A DNA stretch of 64,000 nucleotides from Marivita sp051251565 (GCF_051251565.1 NZ_JBPOFB010000001.1:248001-312000); one strand, 5' to 3'; numbered from the stretch's first letter, positions 49,597-59,018 are shown. Numbers and translations are program-made. The notes: generated from the sequence alone by a model not told the origin.

Positions 49597-49776
49597 TCAG
49601 ATTTCAGATGTCGGGCGCAAGCGCGTGCTGGCAATATATAACGTGAGCGCGGCGCAAGTTAGGCTGGTCAGAAGGAAGATTATCAGCGCTGTCGAAGCTA
49701 GCGTACCGGCCATAAGCGCCGTGGCCGCTGCGATCCAACCAAGAACGCTTCCTCCGATGAACGAAACTGCTGCCAT
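49597..49776 (-). CDS. Small two-helix membrane protein
   Basis: A 59-residue, very hydrophobic frame predicting two transmembrane helices (about 4-24 and 27-49) and a short basic tail ending Arg-Leu-Arg-Pro-Thr-Ser-Glu-Ile. AGGAAAGGGG lies upstream of the ATG at 49776. No known family. Confidence 0.5.
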   Translation of the reverse strand: MAAVSFIGGSVLGWIAAATALMAGTLASTALIIFLLTSLTCAALTLYIASTRLRPTSEI

Positions 49777-49909
49777 GACCAAGCCCCTTTCCTGTCAGAA
49801 TGCATGAGGTCTGTTAACAGCCGATTAAGGCGGACGATCATGCGCGCATTGTGGCAGCGGCGTGAAAAACCAGAGGCCTTTGTAGACGGGCCTCTAGCGC
49901 AGACAGGGT

Positions 49910-50470
49910 TTAGAGAACCGTCACCACGGTTCCAATTGGCACACGCTGGTACAGGTCCGTCACGTGTTCATTCAGCATTCGAATACACCCGTTTGATACA
50001 GACTGACCTATGGAGTCAGGCGCTGTGGTTCCGTGGATGCGGAAAAATGTGTCTTGGCCGCCTTGAAACAGGTACAACGCCCGCGCGCCCAAGGGGTTCC
50101 CGGGGCCGCCGGGTTCGACAAAGTCATTGTCCACGAATTTTGCATAGGTCTGCGGTTCGCGCTCAATCATCTCATTGGTCGGACGCCAGGTTGGCCATTC
50201 TTTTTTGACAGCGATTTCGGCGGTGCCCGTGAACTCAAGACCGGCGCGACCGACACCAACGCCATATCTGCGGGCCACACCCGGCTGCGTGACGTGGTAT
50301 AGAAAATGCGCGCGTGGCAGGATCAGGATCTGGCCGGTGGCCACATCGGCTTTGATCCGCACGTTTTGCGGCATGTAAATCGGGTTGATTTTAAAGCCTT
50401 GCGCCGCGGCGATGCTGGGCGCGGCTAATCCTGCGGCAGTCGCAGCAAGGAAGTGTCGTCTGGAAAACAT
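49910..50470 (-). CDS. L,D-transpeptidase (YkuD domain)
   Basis: A 186-residue exported enzyme. The N-terminus Met-Phe-Ser-Arg-Arg-His-Phe-Leu-Ala-Ala has a twin-arginine-like signal, followed by Ala-x-Ala. The YkuD domain (about 45-186) has the catalytic pair His in Ile-His-Gly-Thr and Cys in Ser-Asn-Gly-Cys-Ile-Arg-Met. Family members form 3-3 peptidoglycan cross-links or attach proteins to the wall in the periplasm. The Met at 50470 begins the signal; the open frame to 50599 is not credible. Confidence 0.92.
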   Translation of the reverse strand: MFSRRHFLAATAAGLAAPSIAAAQGFKINPIYMPQNVRIKADVATGQILILPRAHFLYHVTQPGVARRYGVGVGRAGLEFTGTAEIAVKKEWPTWRPTNEMIEREPQTYAKFVDNDFVEPGGPGNPLGARALYLFQGGQDTFFRIHGTTAPDSIGQSVSNGCIRMLNEHVTDLYQRVPIGTVVTVL

Positions 50471-50670
50471 GGGCAGCACTCGTCCTATTCGTTCGTGGCT
50501 CGTGACGCGTGGCGTCGGCGAAACCTTGCCACCGGTTGGATTGAAAACAAATGTTGCACCAAGTGGATTTCCGCAGTGCGCCCGGAAATTGCGGCGCAAA
50601 AGTCACAAAAGAGCATAATATCACTCAAAAGTGTTTGCGATCTCTTTCGTTCTTGGGCCTCACGCAACGA

Positions 50671-50708
50671 AAAAGCCGCCCAAACGCTATTGCGTCTGGG
50701 CGGCTTTG
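50671..50708 (-). terminator. Terminator of cold-shock copy 2
   Basis: The 11-base arms at 50672-50682 and 50697-50707 (AAAGCCGCCCA/TGGGCGGCTTT) form a near-perfect stem. On the minus strand it ends in a run of five T. It is 22 bases after the csp stop. Confidence 0.85.
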
Positions 50709-50729
50709 AAGCCGAACTTCGGGCGTGGC

Positions 50730-50936
50730 TTATGCCAGCGACAGGTTGATCGCGCTTTCACGACCGTCACGGCCGTTTTCGATGTCGAATGTTACTTTCT
50801 GATCATCGCTGAGGCCTGTAAGGCCCGAACGCTCTACGGCGGAGATGTGAACGAATACGTCCTTGGAGCCGCCATCGGGTGCGATGAAGCCGTAACCTTT
50901 TGTGGTGTTGAACCATTTCACTGTGCCAGTGGCCAT
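50730..50936 (-). CDS. Cold-shock protein (CspA family), copy 2
   Basis: A 68-residue cold-shock domain with the same RNP1 and RNP2 motifs as the copy at 48840; seven positions differ (24, 43, 45, 52, 54, 61 and 65). AAGGAAA precedes the ATG. The leader contains a hairpin, GTTGCC/GGCAAC, just upstream. It has its own strong terminator. Confidence 0.95.
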   Translation of the reverse strand: MATGTVKWFNTTKGYGFIAPDGGSKDVFVHISAVERSGLTGLSDDQKVTFDIENGRDGRESAINLSLA

Positions 50937-51184
50937 GTGAAGTTTCCTTGTGTTTTCCGTTGCCCGCGATATGCGGCAACCCGGCAAAGTCACGTCTGGA
51001 TCGAAAGCTGCGTGCCGGAGTCGGAAAACAGTAGGTCGAGTAGAAGATCGTTAGCCCTTCTTGTATGACAGGATTCCGCCTTTTCCACAAGAAAATTTTG
51101 CGCACAACACTTGGGCACGCGGGGGCTTGCTGATGCAGTATATGGAACATATGTCATGTCTCGAATGTAAGAGGAAGCCGCGAT

Positions 51185-51607
51185 ATGCCCGGAATGAAAC
51201 TCACCTGCCTTGAGTGCGGTCAGGTCAATCGTGTGCCCGTGGACCGGCTGGGGTCGGGCCCCAAATGCGGCACCTGTGGGACATCGTTGATGTCGGGAAA
51301 AGCGGTCGAGGTGGACTGGGCCACTCTGCAAAAGGCTGCGCGTAATGATGACGTGCCCTTGGTGGTCGATTTCTGGGCGCCTTGGTGCGGACCTTGCAAG
51401 ATGATGGGGCCTGAGTTTTCCAAAGCAGCTGGCACGCTCAAGGGGCGCGCGCGGTTGGTCAAGCTCAACACCGAAGACCATCCGAAATCCAGCCAAGCCT
51501 ACGGCATTCGCGGAATTCCGACGATGATCCGGTTTTTGGGCGGGCGTGAGGCTGCACGGCAATCAGGGGCGATGCGCGCAGACCAGATTGTTGGTTGGGT
51601 GGGGTAG
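51185..51607 (+). CDS. trxC: Thioredoxin 2 (TrxC type)
   Basis: A 140-residue thioredoxin of the zinc-ribbon type. An N-terminal zinc ribbon (Cys8, Cys11, Cys28, Cys31) precedes the thioredoxin fold with active site Trp67-Cys68-Gly-Pro-Cys71 and the cis-Pro loop Gly-Ile-Pro-Thr. Such proteins are cytoplasmic disulphide reductases often induced by oxidative stress, with the zinc ribbon tuning redox potential. It is a single gene; the 248-base upstream gap also carries the csp leader on the other strand. Confidence 0.94.
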   Translation: MPGMKLTCLECGQVNRVPVDRLGSGPKCGTCGTSLMSGKAVEVDWATLQKAARNDDVPLVVDFWAPWCGPCKMMGPEFSKAAGTLKGRARLVKLNTEDHPKSSQAYGIRGIPTMIRFLGGREAARQSGAMRADQIVGWVG

Positions 51608-51673
51608 TTTTCTGCCTGTTGGCATTCGGGCAGTAACCTGTACTCTTGCTGCACAAACAGCAGGGAGAGCGCT

Positions 51674-52159
51674 ATGGGTTGGCTGATAACGGGTGCGCTG
51701 ATGGGCATTGGTGGCACAGTCGCCATGGATATCTGGGCCCAGGTTATGCGGCGGATCACCGGGCAGCCGTTGCCAAATTGGGGTAATGTGGGCCGTTGGG
51801 CGGCACAGGTCCCGAAGGGCAAGGTGTTTCACGATGATATCGGCACGGTCGCACATGTTGAGTCCGAAACCGCGATCGGATGGGCGGTGCATTACGGTGT
51901 TGGCATCATCTACGGCATTCTGTTCCTTGTGATTGCCGGTCCCGGCTGGCTTGTGGACGCCGCGTTTCTACCGCTCTGGGTGTTTTCGATCCTGACCATC
52001 GCTGCTGGATGGTTTCTGCTGCAACCCGGCATGGGCCTTGGCTGGGCGGCCAGCAAGACAGGCAATCCGTGGCGGGTGCGTGTCATGGGATTGGCGGCGC
52101 ATACCGCGTTCGCCTTGGGCATGTGGGCCGTGGCGTTGACGGTCGGTGCGCCGGGGTAG
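51674..52159 (+). CDS. DUF2938 family membrane protein
   Basis: A 161-residue protein with about four transmembrane helices (about 3-22, 73-93, 97-120, 137-158) and a soluble loop after the first helix. The pattern fits DUF2938 (Gly-Thr-Val-Ala-Met-Asp-Ile-Trp near the start, Gly-Trp-Ala-Val-His-Tyr-Gly-Val-Gly in the middle). The function is unknown. A GGGAGAGC site precedes the start. Confidence 0.82.
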   Translation: MGWLITGALMGIGGTVAMDIWAQVMRRITGQPLPNWGNVGRWAAQVPKGKVFHDDIGTVAHVESETAIGWAVHYGVGIIYGILFLVIAGPGWLVDAAFLPLWVFSILTIAAGWFLLQPGMGLGWAASKTGNPWRVRVMGLAAHTAFALGMWAVALTVGAPG

Positions 52160-52223
52160 GGCGCGGAAACCTATGACGCTCGCATGCTTGTGCTGGTGAC
52201 GCAATTGACCGGTTCAGATCGCA

Positions 52224-52243
52224 GGCCGGGCAGATGCCCGGCC
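52224..52243. terminator. Hairpin between DUF2938 gene and ettA
   Basis: GGCCGGGCA (52224-52232) and TGCCCGGCC (52235-52243) are perfect complements with a two-base spacer, between convergent genes. No T-tract is present; a shared bidirectional stop signal is possible. Confidence 0.45.
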
Positions 52244-52262
52244 ATTCGTGAACGTTCTGGAT

Positions 52263-53918
52263 CTACCGAGCAAATTTTTTGAACTTCACCCGCTTCGGCT
52301 CTAACGCATCGGCACCCAAACGGCGCTTCTTGTCTTCTTCGTAGTCTTCAAAGTTGCCTTCGAACCATTCCACATGCGCGTCGCCTTCGAACGCGAGGAT
52401 GTGGGTGCAGAGACGATCGAGGAAAAAGCGGTCATGCGAGATGACCACCGCGCAACCGGCGAAATCGGCGATGGCGTCTTCAAGTGCACGCAATGTTTCG
52501 ACGTCCAGATCGTTGGTCGGTTCGTCGAGCAGCAACACGTTGCCACCCTCCTTGAGCAGCCGTGCCATATGCACCCGGTTGCGTTCACCGCCCGAAAGCA
52601 GCCCGACTTTTTTCTGCTGATCGCCGCCTTTAAAGTTGAAAGACCCGCAATATGCGCGCGAATTGACCTCTGCATCCCCAAGGTTGATAATCTCGGCCCC
52701 GCCGGAAATCGCCTGCCAGACGGTATCATCTGCGTTCAGATCGTCGCGCGACTGGTCGACATAAGCAAGCTGTACGGTGTCACCGAATGACACGTCCCCA
52801 TCGTCGGGCTGCTCGTGCCCGGTGAGCATTTTGAACAGCGTTGATTTACCCGCACCGTTCGGGCCGATCACGCCAACGATGCCGCCGGGGGGCAGGCTAA
52901 ATGACAAATCCTCGATCAAGAGCTTGTCGCCCATCGCCTTTTTCAAATTATTGACTTCAATCACCTTTGCCCCGAGGCGTGGACCATTCGGGATGATGAT
53001 CTGCGCACGCCCAACGCGTTCGCGTTCTGATTGCCCCGCCATTTCTTCATAGGCATGAATACGCGCCTTGGATTTGGCTTGGCGCGCTTTTTGTCCTTGC
53101 CGCATCCATTCCAGTTCGCGCTCCAGCGTCTTTTGCTTGGCCTTGTCTTCGCGCGCCTCCTGCTGAAGCCGCTTGGCTTTTTGATCCAACCAACTGGAAT
53201 AATTGCCCTCGTAAGGAAGGCCCCGGCCGCGATCGAGTTCGAGAATCCATCCGGTGATCGAATCAAGAAAGTACCGATCATGGGTGACGATCAGGATTGT
53301 GCCTTTGTATTCAATAAGGTGGTTCTGAAGCCACGCGATGGTTTCCGCGTCGAGGTGGTTGGTTGGTTCGTCCAGTAGCAGCATCTCGGGCGCTTCGAGC
53401 AGCAGCTTGCACAGTGCAACGCGGCGCTTTTCACCGCCTGACAGAGACGTCACATCCGCATCATCCGCAGGACAGCGCAACGCCTCCATCGCGACGTCGA
53501 TCTGGCTGTCGAGATCCCATAGGTTGTTGGCGTCAATCTCGTCCTGAAGGTCGGCCATTTCATCAGCAGTTTCATCGCTGTAGTTCATCGCCAGTTCGTT
53601 GAAGCGGTCCAGCTTGCCCTTCTTCTCAGCGACGCCCAGCATCACGTTTTCACGTACGTTCAGCGCCGGATCAAGGTGCGGTTCCTGCGGCAGGTAGCCC
53701 ACCTTGGCACCTTCGGCGCACCACGCCTCACCGGTAAAGTCGGTATCAAGACCGGCCATGATCTTGAGCAAGGTTGATTTGCCCGCGCCGTTGACGCCGA
53801 CCACACCGATCTTCACACCGGGGAGAAAGTTCAAGTGAATGTTTTCAAACGTCTTCTTGCCACCGGGATAGGTCTTGGAGACCCCGCTCATGTGGTAGAC
53901 ATATTGGTAGGAGGCCAT
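52263..53918 (-). CDS. ettA: Energy-dependent translational throttle protein EttA
   Basis: A 551-residue ABC-F ATPase with no membrane domain. Two nucleotide-binding domains have Walker A loops Gly-Val-Asn-Gly-Ala-Gly-Lys-Ser and Gly-Pro-Asn-Gly-Ala-Gly-Lys-Ser and signatures Leu-Ser-Gly-Gly-Glu. They are joined by a basic linker (about 240-300). EttA binds the ribosomal E site and gates entry into elongation according to the ATP/ADP ratio. Full length and well conserved. Confidence 0.95.
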   Translation of the reverse strand: MASYQYVYHMSGVSKTYPGGKKTFENIHLNFLPGVKIGVVGVNGAGKSTLLKIMAGLDTDFTGEAWCAEGAKVGYLPQEPHLDPALNVRENVMLGVAEKKGKLDRFNELAMNYSDETADEMADLQDEIDANNLWDLDSQIDVAMEALRCPADDADVTSLSGGEKRRVALCKLLLEAPEMLLLDEPTNHLDAETIAWLQNHLIEYKGTILIVTHDRYFLDSITGWILELDRGRGLPYEGNYSSWLDQKAKRLQQEAREDKAKQKTLERELEWMRQGQKARQAKSKARIHAYEEMAGQSERERVGRAQIIIPNGPRLGAKVIEVNNLKKAMGDKLLIEDLSFSLPPGGIVGVIGPNGAGKSTLFKMLTGHEQPDDGDVSFGDTVQLAYVDQSRDDLNADDTVWQAISGGAEIINLGDAEVNSRAYCGSFNFKGGDQQKKVGLLSGGERNRVHMARLLKEGGNVLLLDEPTNDLDVETLRALEDAIADFAGCAVVISHDRFFLDRLCTHILAFEGDAHVEWFEGNFEDYEEDKKRRLGADALEPKRVKFKKFAR

Positions 53919-54048
53919 GATCGCGTTCCTTTGAATTTCGGTTTTGCCGAGGGATACACGTGCAGGCGGACCCGTGCAATCACGCGTGTTCAGGGTTTGT
54001 TTGGAATTGGTGGTCTAACGTGGGCGCGTCATTGTTCCGAAGTGTGAT

Positions 54049-54240
54049 TCACGCCGTCATGCCAGCCGATGGCTCATAATCCTTGGGGTTCACGCCCTCT
54101 ATGGCCGCCATGTTCACGCCGTATGCGTTTGGATCGGACCGGCGTTGATGATGGGGATAGATGCCGCAGAACGTGCAGACGCAGTGTTATGCCGTAATTG
54201 TGCCAAAACTGTAGAGCGTAAGAGAGTTTGCGCCTTTGTC
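54049..54240 (-). pseudogene. Decayed glutathione-dependent formaldehyde-activating enzyme (GFA family)
   Basis: On the minus strand one frame reads Gly-Ala-Asn-Ser-Leu-Thr-Leu-Tyr-Ser-Phe-Gly-Thr, then a TAA (54187-54189), then Cys-x-Phe-Cys-Gly-Ile-Tyr-Pro-His-His-Gln-Arg-Arg-Ser and Ala-Tyr-Gly-Val-Asn, ending at TGA 54049. This order of motifs, including the Cys-x-x-Cys-Gly-Ile zinc site, is that of the C-terminal half of GFA/CENP-V-type proteins. The N-terminal half is missing (the rhomboid gene ends at 54239) and a stop interrupts the remainder. I infer a gene remnant left by deletion. Confidence 0.65.
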
Positions 54241-54982
54241 ATTTTCTGCCGACGCGCGGGATACTGGATCTCGTCAGCGGGTAGGTGGCTTCTGGGTGTG
54301 GCGGATGCCCATGGGTGCGGTCCCAATAGCGTGTCCCACCAAGTTTGATCCAAATCGGGATTGTCAGGGCAAGCCCGATCACGAAACCGCCGACATGGGC
54401 CCAATACGCAACGCCACCTTCATCCGCAGGGCTGCCAAACCCACCAAAAACCTGCATGGCAAACCAAAGGCCGAGCATGATCCACGCAGGGATGGGGAAA
54501 ATCCGAAAGATGATCACAAGGATGATCAAAATGTCGACCTTGGCCTTGGGAAACAAAAGCAGATATCCCCCCATGATCCCCGCAATCGCCCCCGATGCAC
54601 CGACGGTCGGCACCGGCGATCCCGGCGCGCTGAGATAATGAACGAACCCGGCGCCCAACCCGGCGGCAAGGTAGAAAACGCTAAACCCCACATGCCCCAT
54701 CTCGTCTTCCAAGTTGTCGCCAAAAATGAACAGGAACAACATGTTGCCGATCAGATGCATCCACCCACCATGCAAGAACATCGAGGTCAGAAAACCGCCC
54801 CACCCCTGTCCATCGGACACGAGTGCCGGGATCAGTGCCCAGTCGAAGTAGAAACGCATGATCTGTTGGTCGCTTTGCATCAGCGGCCAATAGCTCAGGA
54901 AAATGATCACATTCGCGGCAATCAGCGCGTAAGTGACATAGGGCGTGCGCCCTGACGGGTTATGATCGCGGATCGGGAACAT
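54239..54982 (-). CDS. Rhomboid family intramembrane serine protease
   Basis: A 247-residue membrane protease with about six helices. Gly-Gly-Trp-Met-His-Leu-Ile-Gly-Asn-Met (about 72-81) supplies the oxyanion-hole residues. The catalytic Ser is in Gly-Ala-Ser-Gly-Ala-Ile-Ala-Gly (about 128-135) and the catalytic His is in Ala-His-Val-Gly-Gly (about 193-197). Rhomboids cleave substrates within the bilayer; the target is unknown. The cytoplasmic tail is basic and Pro-rich. A decayed GFA gene lies immediately behind its stop. Confidence 0.92.
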   Translation of the reverse strand: MFPIRDHNPSGRTPYVTYALIAANVIIFLSYWPLMQSDQQIMRFYFDWALIPALVSDGQGWGGFLTSMFLHGGWMHLIGNMLFLFIFGDNLEDEMGHVGFSVFYLAAGLGAGFVHYLSAPGSPVPTVGASGAIAGIMGGYLLLFPKAKVDILIILVIIFRIFPIPAWIMLGLWFAMQVFGGFGSPADEGGVAYWAHVGGFVIGLALTIPIWIKLGGTRYWDRTHGHPPHPEATYPLTRSSIPRVGRK

Positions 54983-55013
54983 AGCGCGACAGTTGGCGCA
55001 AAGCGGCGGCGCG

Positions 55014-58000
55014 TCAAGTCGCGCCGCTCAGAAGCTGTGCGTTTCCCCCTGACGCCGTGGTGTCAACACAGACATGGCGTTCATGGCAGGCATGCCCGGT
55101 GTCAGGCATCCCGGTGATCAGGGGCAGGATTGGCCCCGCGCGATGGGCTAGCGCGCGGCGCAAGGGACGCGCCGTATCAGCATCGCCCCACCAAAGAACA
55201 CCGGCGACTGGCATATGGGACAGCCAATCGGGTGCGACGTCGCCTTCACTGATCACGGCCGCCCCGCCAAGAGCGGTAATCGCCTGCGCCTGCGCCTGTG
55301 CCGCCTCGCGCCCCGGTCCGAGGCATAGGATCGGACCGCGCGCCACTGCGGTCAGGACGTTCGATTCCCCCGTGGGGCCAGGCAGGGCCGTGGTGCGGAC
55401 AGGGGTGTTCCCAGGGAGCGCAGAAAGTGCTTTGATCAGGCGAGGCTGGGTGTCTTGATCGGTCCAGGCGGATGCCTTGGCCGCCGCCGGATGACGGCGG
55501 AACCGCGCAAGGTAATTGGGACCACCCGCCTTTGGTCCAGTACCGGAAAGCCCCTCGCCACCAAAGGGTTGGCTTCCGACAATGGCCCCGATCTGATTGC
55601 GGTTCACATAGATGTTGCCCGCCTCGATCCGGTCGGACACATGCTGCACCCTGTCATCAATACGGGTTTGCAGGCCAAAGGTCAGGCCATAACCCGTGGC
55701 GTTGATCGCGTCGATCACCGCGTCGATGTCTTTGGATCTGAAGGTGGCAATGTGCAGGACGGGGCCAAACACTTCGCGCTCCATGTCAGCAATGCCGTTT
55801 ATCTTGATAAGGGTCGGCGGCACGAATGTGCCCCCGCCCGGTAGGGGCAGGCGGTGCAGCACGCGGCCTTGGGCCCCAGCGGCATCGACATACGCGACAA
55901 TGCCGTCGCGCGCGTCTGTGTCGATGGCAGGGCCGACATCGGTGCCATAGGTCCATGGATCGCCGATCACCAACGCGTCCATCGCCCCGATGAGCATCTC
56001 TGTAAATGATTTGGCAATATCTTCCTGTACATAAAGGCAGCGGAGAGCAGAGCAGCGTTGACCTGCGGATTGAAAGGCGGATTCGACAATGGCTTGGACG
56101 GCCTGTTCGGGCAGGGCGGTACTGTCCACGATCATGGCGTTCAAGCCCCCGGTCTCCGCAATCAATGGAGCACCTGGGTCAAGGTGATCAGCCATACTAC
56201 GATGGATGATCTGCGCAGTGTCGGTTGATCCAGTGAACGCCACGCCATCGACGGCGGGGTTTGATGTGAGTGCGGCACCCACATCGCCTGCGCCGGGCAG
56301 GAGTTGGAGGGCATCGCGCGGAACGCCCGCCTCGTGCAGCAGCTCGGTTGCGCGCTGGGCAATGAGCGGCGTTTGTTCAGCCGGCTTGGCAAGGACTGCG
56401 TTTCCGGTGGCAAGCGCGGCGGCCACTTGGCCTGTGAAGATCGCAAGGGGGAAATTCCAAGGGCTGATACAGGCAAACACACCTTGCGGGGCCGGACCAT
56501 CAGCGCGAGCCGCGTAGTAGCGCAGGAAATCCACAGCTTCGCGCAGTTCGGCAATTGCGTCGGGCAGGGATTTGCCCGCCTCACGGGCCAGTAGGGCAAA
56601 GAGTTCGCCGTAATGTTCCTCAAACAGGTCGGCGGCGCGGTTTAGGATATCACTTCGGTCCTGTGCGCATGCCGACCAAGGCGCTGCGACGGTGCAGGCC
56701 ATAGCCACAGTCTCTGCGGTTGCCCATGTCACTTTGCCAACGATGTCGTTGGGCCGGGCCGGGTTGGTTATTGCATCGCTGGTGCCACTTTTGGTTTGCA
56801 TTGCGACCAGAGGCGCGGCAGTCCAATGTGCCGTGGCAAAGGGTTTTCGGGCATTTTCAATCGCAATGCGGGTTGGGCGATGGGTCACATCCCACCCTTT
56901 GGAGTTTGGACGTTCGGGCGCGAACAGGTCTGGCCCAGTGGGTAGTTGTGGCAAGGCCAAAGCATCGAACGGATCGGCGGCAACCTCTGAAGGCGGCACC
57001 TCGGTATCGACGATCTGATTGACAAAGGAACTGTTCGCGCCGTTTTCCAGCAAGCGGCGAACAAGATAGGCCAGCAGATCGCGATGCGCTCCAACCGGCG
57101 CATAGATGCGGCAGCGCGTACCTTCGCCCTTCATGACGATATCGTGCAGCGCTTCGCCCATGCCATGCAGTCGCTGGAATTCAAACGCGGTCGGGTCTTT
57201 GGCCATGTGCAGGATGGCAGCCACGGTATGCGCGTTATGGGTGGCAAATTGCGGGTAGATGCGATGCGACATGCCCAACAATTTGCGGGCGTTGGCGATA
57301 TAGCTGATGTCGGTGTGGTGCTTGGCGGTGAACACCGGAAAGCCGGACAGGCCCGCGACCTGCGCGCGTTTGATCTCGGTGTCCCAATAGGCACCTTTGA
57401 CCAGCCGGACCATGATCTTGCGATCGAGCCGTTCGGCAAGGGCATATAACCAGTCGATCACATGGCCCGCGCGCTGCCCATAGGCCTGTACCACCACGCC
57501 AAACCCGTCCCAACCCTTGAGCGACGGTTCGGACAAAACTGCCTCAATCACGTCAAGCGATATGGACAGGCGGTCTGATTCTTCGGCGTCGATGTTCAGG
57601 CCGATGCCAGCGGAGCGCGCCAGTTGCGCCAGCGTGCGCAGGCGCGGCACCACTTCGTTCATGACGGTGTCGTGTTGTGCTTCTTCATAGCGCGGGTGCA
57701 GTGCCGACAGCTTGACCGAGATGCCCGGATTGTCGCGGATGTCTTTGGATGAAGCGGCCTCGGAAATGGCGCTGATCGCGCGGGAATAGGACAGGTGATA
57801 CCGCCGCGCGTCGCTTTCCGTGCGCGCCGCTTCTCCCAGCATGTCATAGGAATAGGTATAGCCCTTGGCCTCCATCTTGGAGGCACGGATCATGGCCGAC
57901 TGGATGGTTTCGCCCAGCACGAATTGCGCGCCCATTTCCTTCATCGCGCGGCCCACGGCGGTGCGGATCACCGGCTCTCCCAAACGCTTGATCGCCCCGC

Positions 58001-58436
58001 GCAGATGGCCGACAGGGCCGGGCGTATCGTCCTGCAAAACCTTACCTGTCAGCATCAGCGCCCAGGTCGAGGCATTCACCAGCGGAGACGTGCTTTCGCC
58101 CAGATGGCTGGCCCAGTTCGACGGCGCGATTTTGTCCTCAATCAGCGCGTCGATGGTGGCTGCATCGGGCACGCGCAACAGCGCTTCGGCCAAACACATC
58201 AGCGCGATGCCTTCGTCGGTGGATAGGCCGTACTCGCTGAGAAAGACTTCCATCAATCCGGGGCGCGAATCCGCACGAATGGCGGTGACGAGCGTGGTTG
58301 CACGCGAAGTGATGGCAGCGCGGTCCATTTGCGTCAGACGGGCTGTTTTGCGCAGGTGCGCAAGGGTTTGAGCCTCTGGTGCATAGGTGGTGTTGTCAAT
58401 CAGGGGGCGCAGGTTAGGAATCTCGTCGCGGGGCAT
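55014..58436 (-). CDS. putA: Bifunctional proline dehydrogenase / P5C dehydrogenase
   Basis: A 1140-residue enzyme oxidising proline to glutamate in two steps. The FAD-dependent proline dehydrogenase barrel is at about 170-460, and the NAD-dependent aldehyde dehydrogenase domain is at about 540-1010 with catalytic Cys in Gly-Gln-Arg-Cys-Ser. A C-terminal domain follows (about 1020-1140). The N-terminal ribbon-helix-helix DNA-binding domain of enteric PutA is absent, so it is not its own repressor. The divergent Lrp-type gene is the likely regulator. Confidence 0.96.
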   Translation of the reverse strand: MPRDEIPNLRPLIDNTTYAPEAQTLAHLRKTARLTQMDRAAITSRATTLVTAIRADSRPGLMEVFLSEYGLSTDEGIALMCLAEALLRVPDAATIDALIEDKIAPSNWASHLGESTSPLVNASTWALMLTGKVLQDDTPGPVGHLRGAIKRLGEPVIRTAVGRAMKEMGAQFVLGETIQSAMIRASKMEAKGYTYSYDMLGEAARTESDARRYHLSYSRAISAISEAASSKDIRDNPGISVKLSALHPRYEEAQHDTVMNEVVPRLRTLAQLARSAGIGLNIDAEESDRLSISLDVIEAVLSEPSLKGWDGFGVVVQAYGQRAGHVIDWLYALAERLDRKIMVRLVKGAYWDTEIKRAQVAGLSGFPVFTAKHHTDISYIANARKLLGMSHRIYPQFATHNAHTVAAILHMAKDPTAFEFQRLHGMGEALHDIVMKGEGTRCRIYAPVGAHRDLLAYLVRRLLENGANSSFVNQIVDTEVPPSEVAADPFDALALPQLPTGPDLFAPERPNSKGWDVTHRPTRIAIENARKPFATAHWTAAPLVAMQTKSGTSDAITNPARPNDIVGKVTWATAETVAMACTVAAPWSACAQDRSDILNRAADLFEEHYGELFALLAREAGKSLPDAIAELREAVDFLRYYAARADGPAPQGVFACISPWNFPLAIFTGQVAAALATGNAVLAKPAEQTPLIAQRATELLHEAGVPRDALQLLPGAGDVGAALTSNPAVDGVAFTGSTDTAQIIHRSMADHLDPGAPLIAETGGLNAMIVDSTALPEQAVQAIVESAFQSAGQRCSALRCLYVQEDIAKSFTEMLIGAMDALVIGDPWTYGTDVGPAIDTDARDGIVAYVDAAGAQGRVLHRLPLPGGGTFVPPTLIKINGIADMEREVFGPVLHIATFRSKDIDAVIDAINATGYGLTFGLQTRIDDRVQHVSDRIEAGNIYVNRNQIGAIVGSQPFGGEGLSGTGPKAGGPNYLARFRRHPAAAKASAWTDQDTQPRLIKALSALPGNTPVRTTALPGPTGESNVLTAVARGPILCLGPGREAAQAQAQAITALGGAAVISEGDVAPDWLSHMPVAGVLWWGDADTARPLRRALAHRAGPILPLITGMPDTGHACHERHVCVDTTASGGNAQLLSGAT

Positions 58437-58547
58437 GGCACTCTCCGGTCATTTCCCCTAAGTTACACCCGAAATGGCGGATCAAGTTCCGGTTTTGATG
58501 ACACACTCGACGCGTTTGAACTAATTTTTGGCGAGATTGAAGGTGAT

Positions 58548-59018
58548 ATGGATATTTTTGATCTGGACAGATTCGACCGGGCGATCTTGCAAGAGATGGC
58601 GCGGGACGGGCGAGTGTCGATCACCGAACTGTCGCGGCGGATCGGGTTGTCGAAATCCCCCACGCAAGCGCGGCTGCGGCGGCTTGAAGAGGTGGGTGCG
58701 ATTCAGGGATATCGCGCTTTGCTTGATCCGATCCGGCTTGGGCTGGACCACATCGCCTTTGTTGAAGTGAAGATGACCCAGACCCGTGAAGCAGCATTGT
58801 CGGCCTTCAATGAGGCGGTCACCAAGATACCCGAGATTGAGCAGGCGCATTTGATTGCCGGAAATTTCGACTATCTGCTCAAGGTGCGCACCGCAAATAT
58901 GCGCAGCTATCGCAAGGTTTTGGCCGAAAAAATCTCGACCTTGCCGCATGTGGCCGCCACATCGACCTATGTGGCAATGCAGGCGGTCAAAGAAGACACG
59001 TTCGGGAACGTGACTTGA
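58548..59018 (+). CDS. Lrp/AsnC-family regulator, PutR-like
   Basis: A 156-residue Lrp-type regulator: helix-turn-helix at about 20-50 (Ser-Ile-Thr-Glu-Leu-Ser-Arg-Arg-Ile-Gly-Leu-Ser) and a ligand-sensing domain at about 70-150. It is divergent from putA across 111 bases. In several alphaproteobacteria the Lrp-type PutR activates putA in response to proline (established), and the layout suggests the same here. AAGG precedes the ATG at 58548. Confidence 0.92.
   Translation: MDIFDLDRFDRAILQEMARDGRVSITELSRRIGLSKSPTQARLRRLEEVGAIQGYRALLDPIRLGLDHIAFVEVKMTQTREAALSAFNEAVTKIPEIEQAHLIAGNFDYLLKVRTANMRSYRKVLAEKISTLPHVAATSTYVAMQAVKEDTFGNVT

Noticed and set aside
54114..54404. 96-codon minus-strand frame overlapping the rhomboid gene
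   Set aside because: It is a shifted frame of the rhomboid 3' end; the biologically meaningful frame here is the broken GFA remnant.
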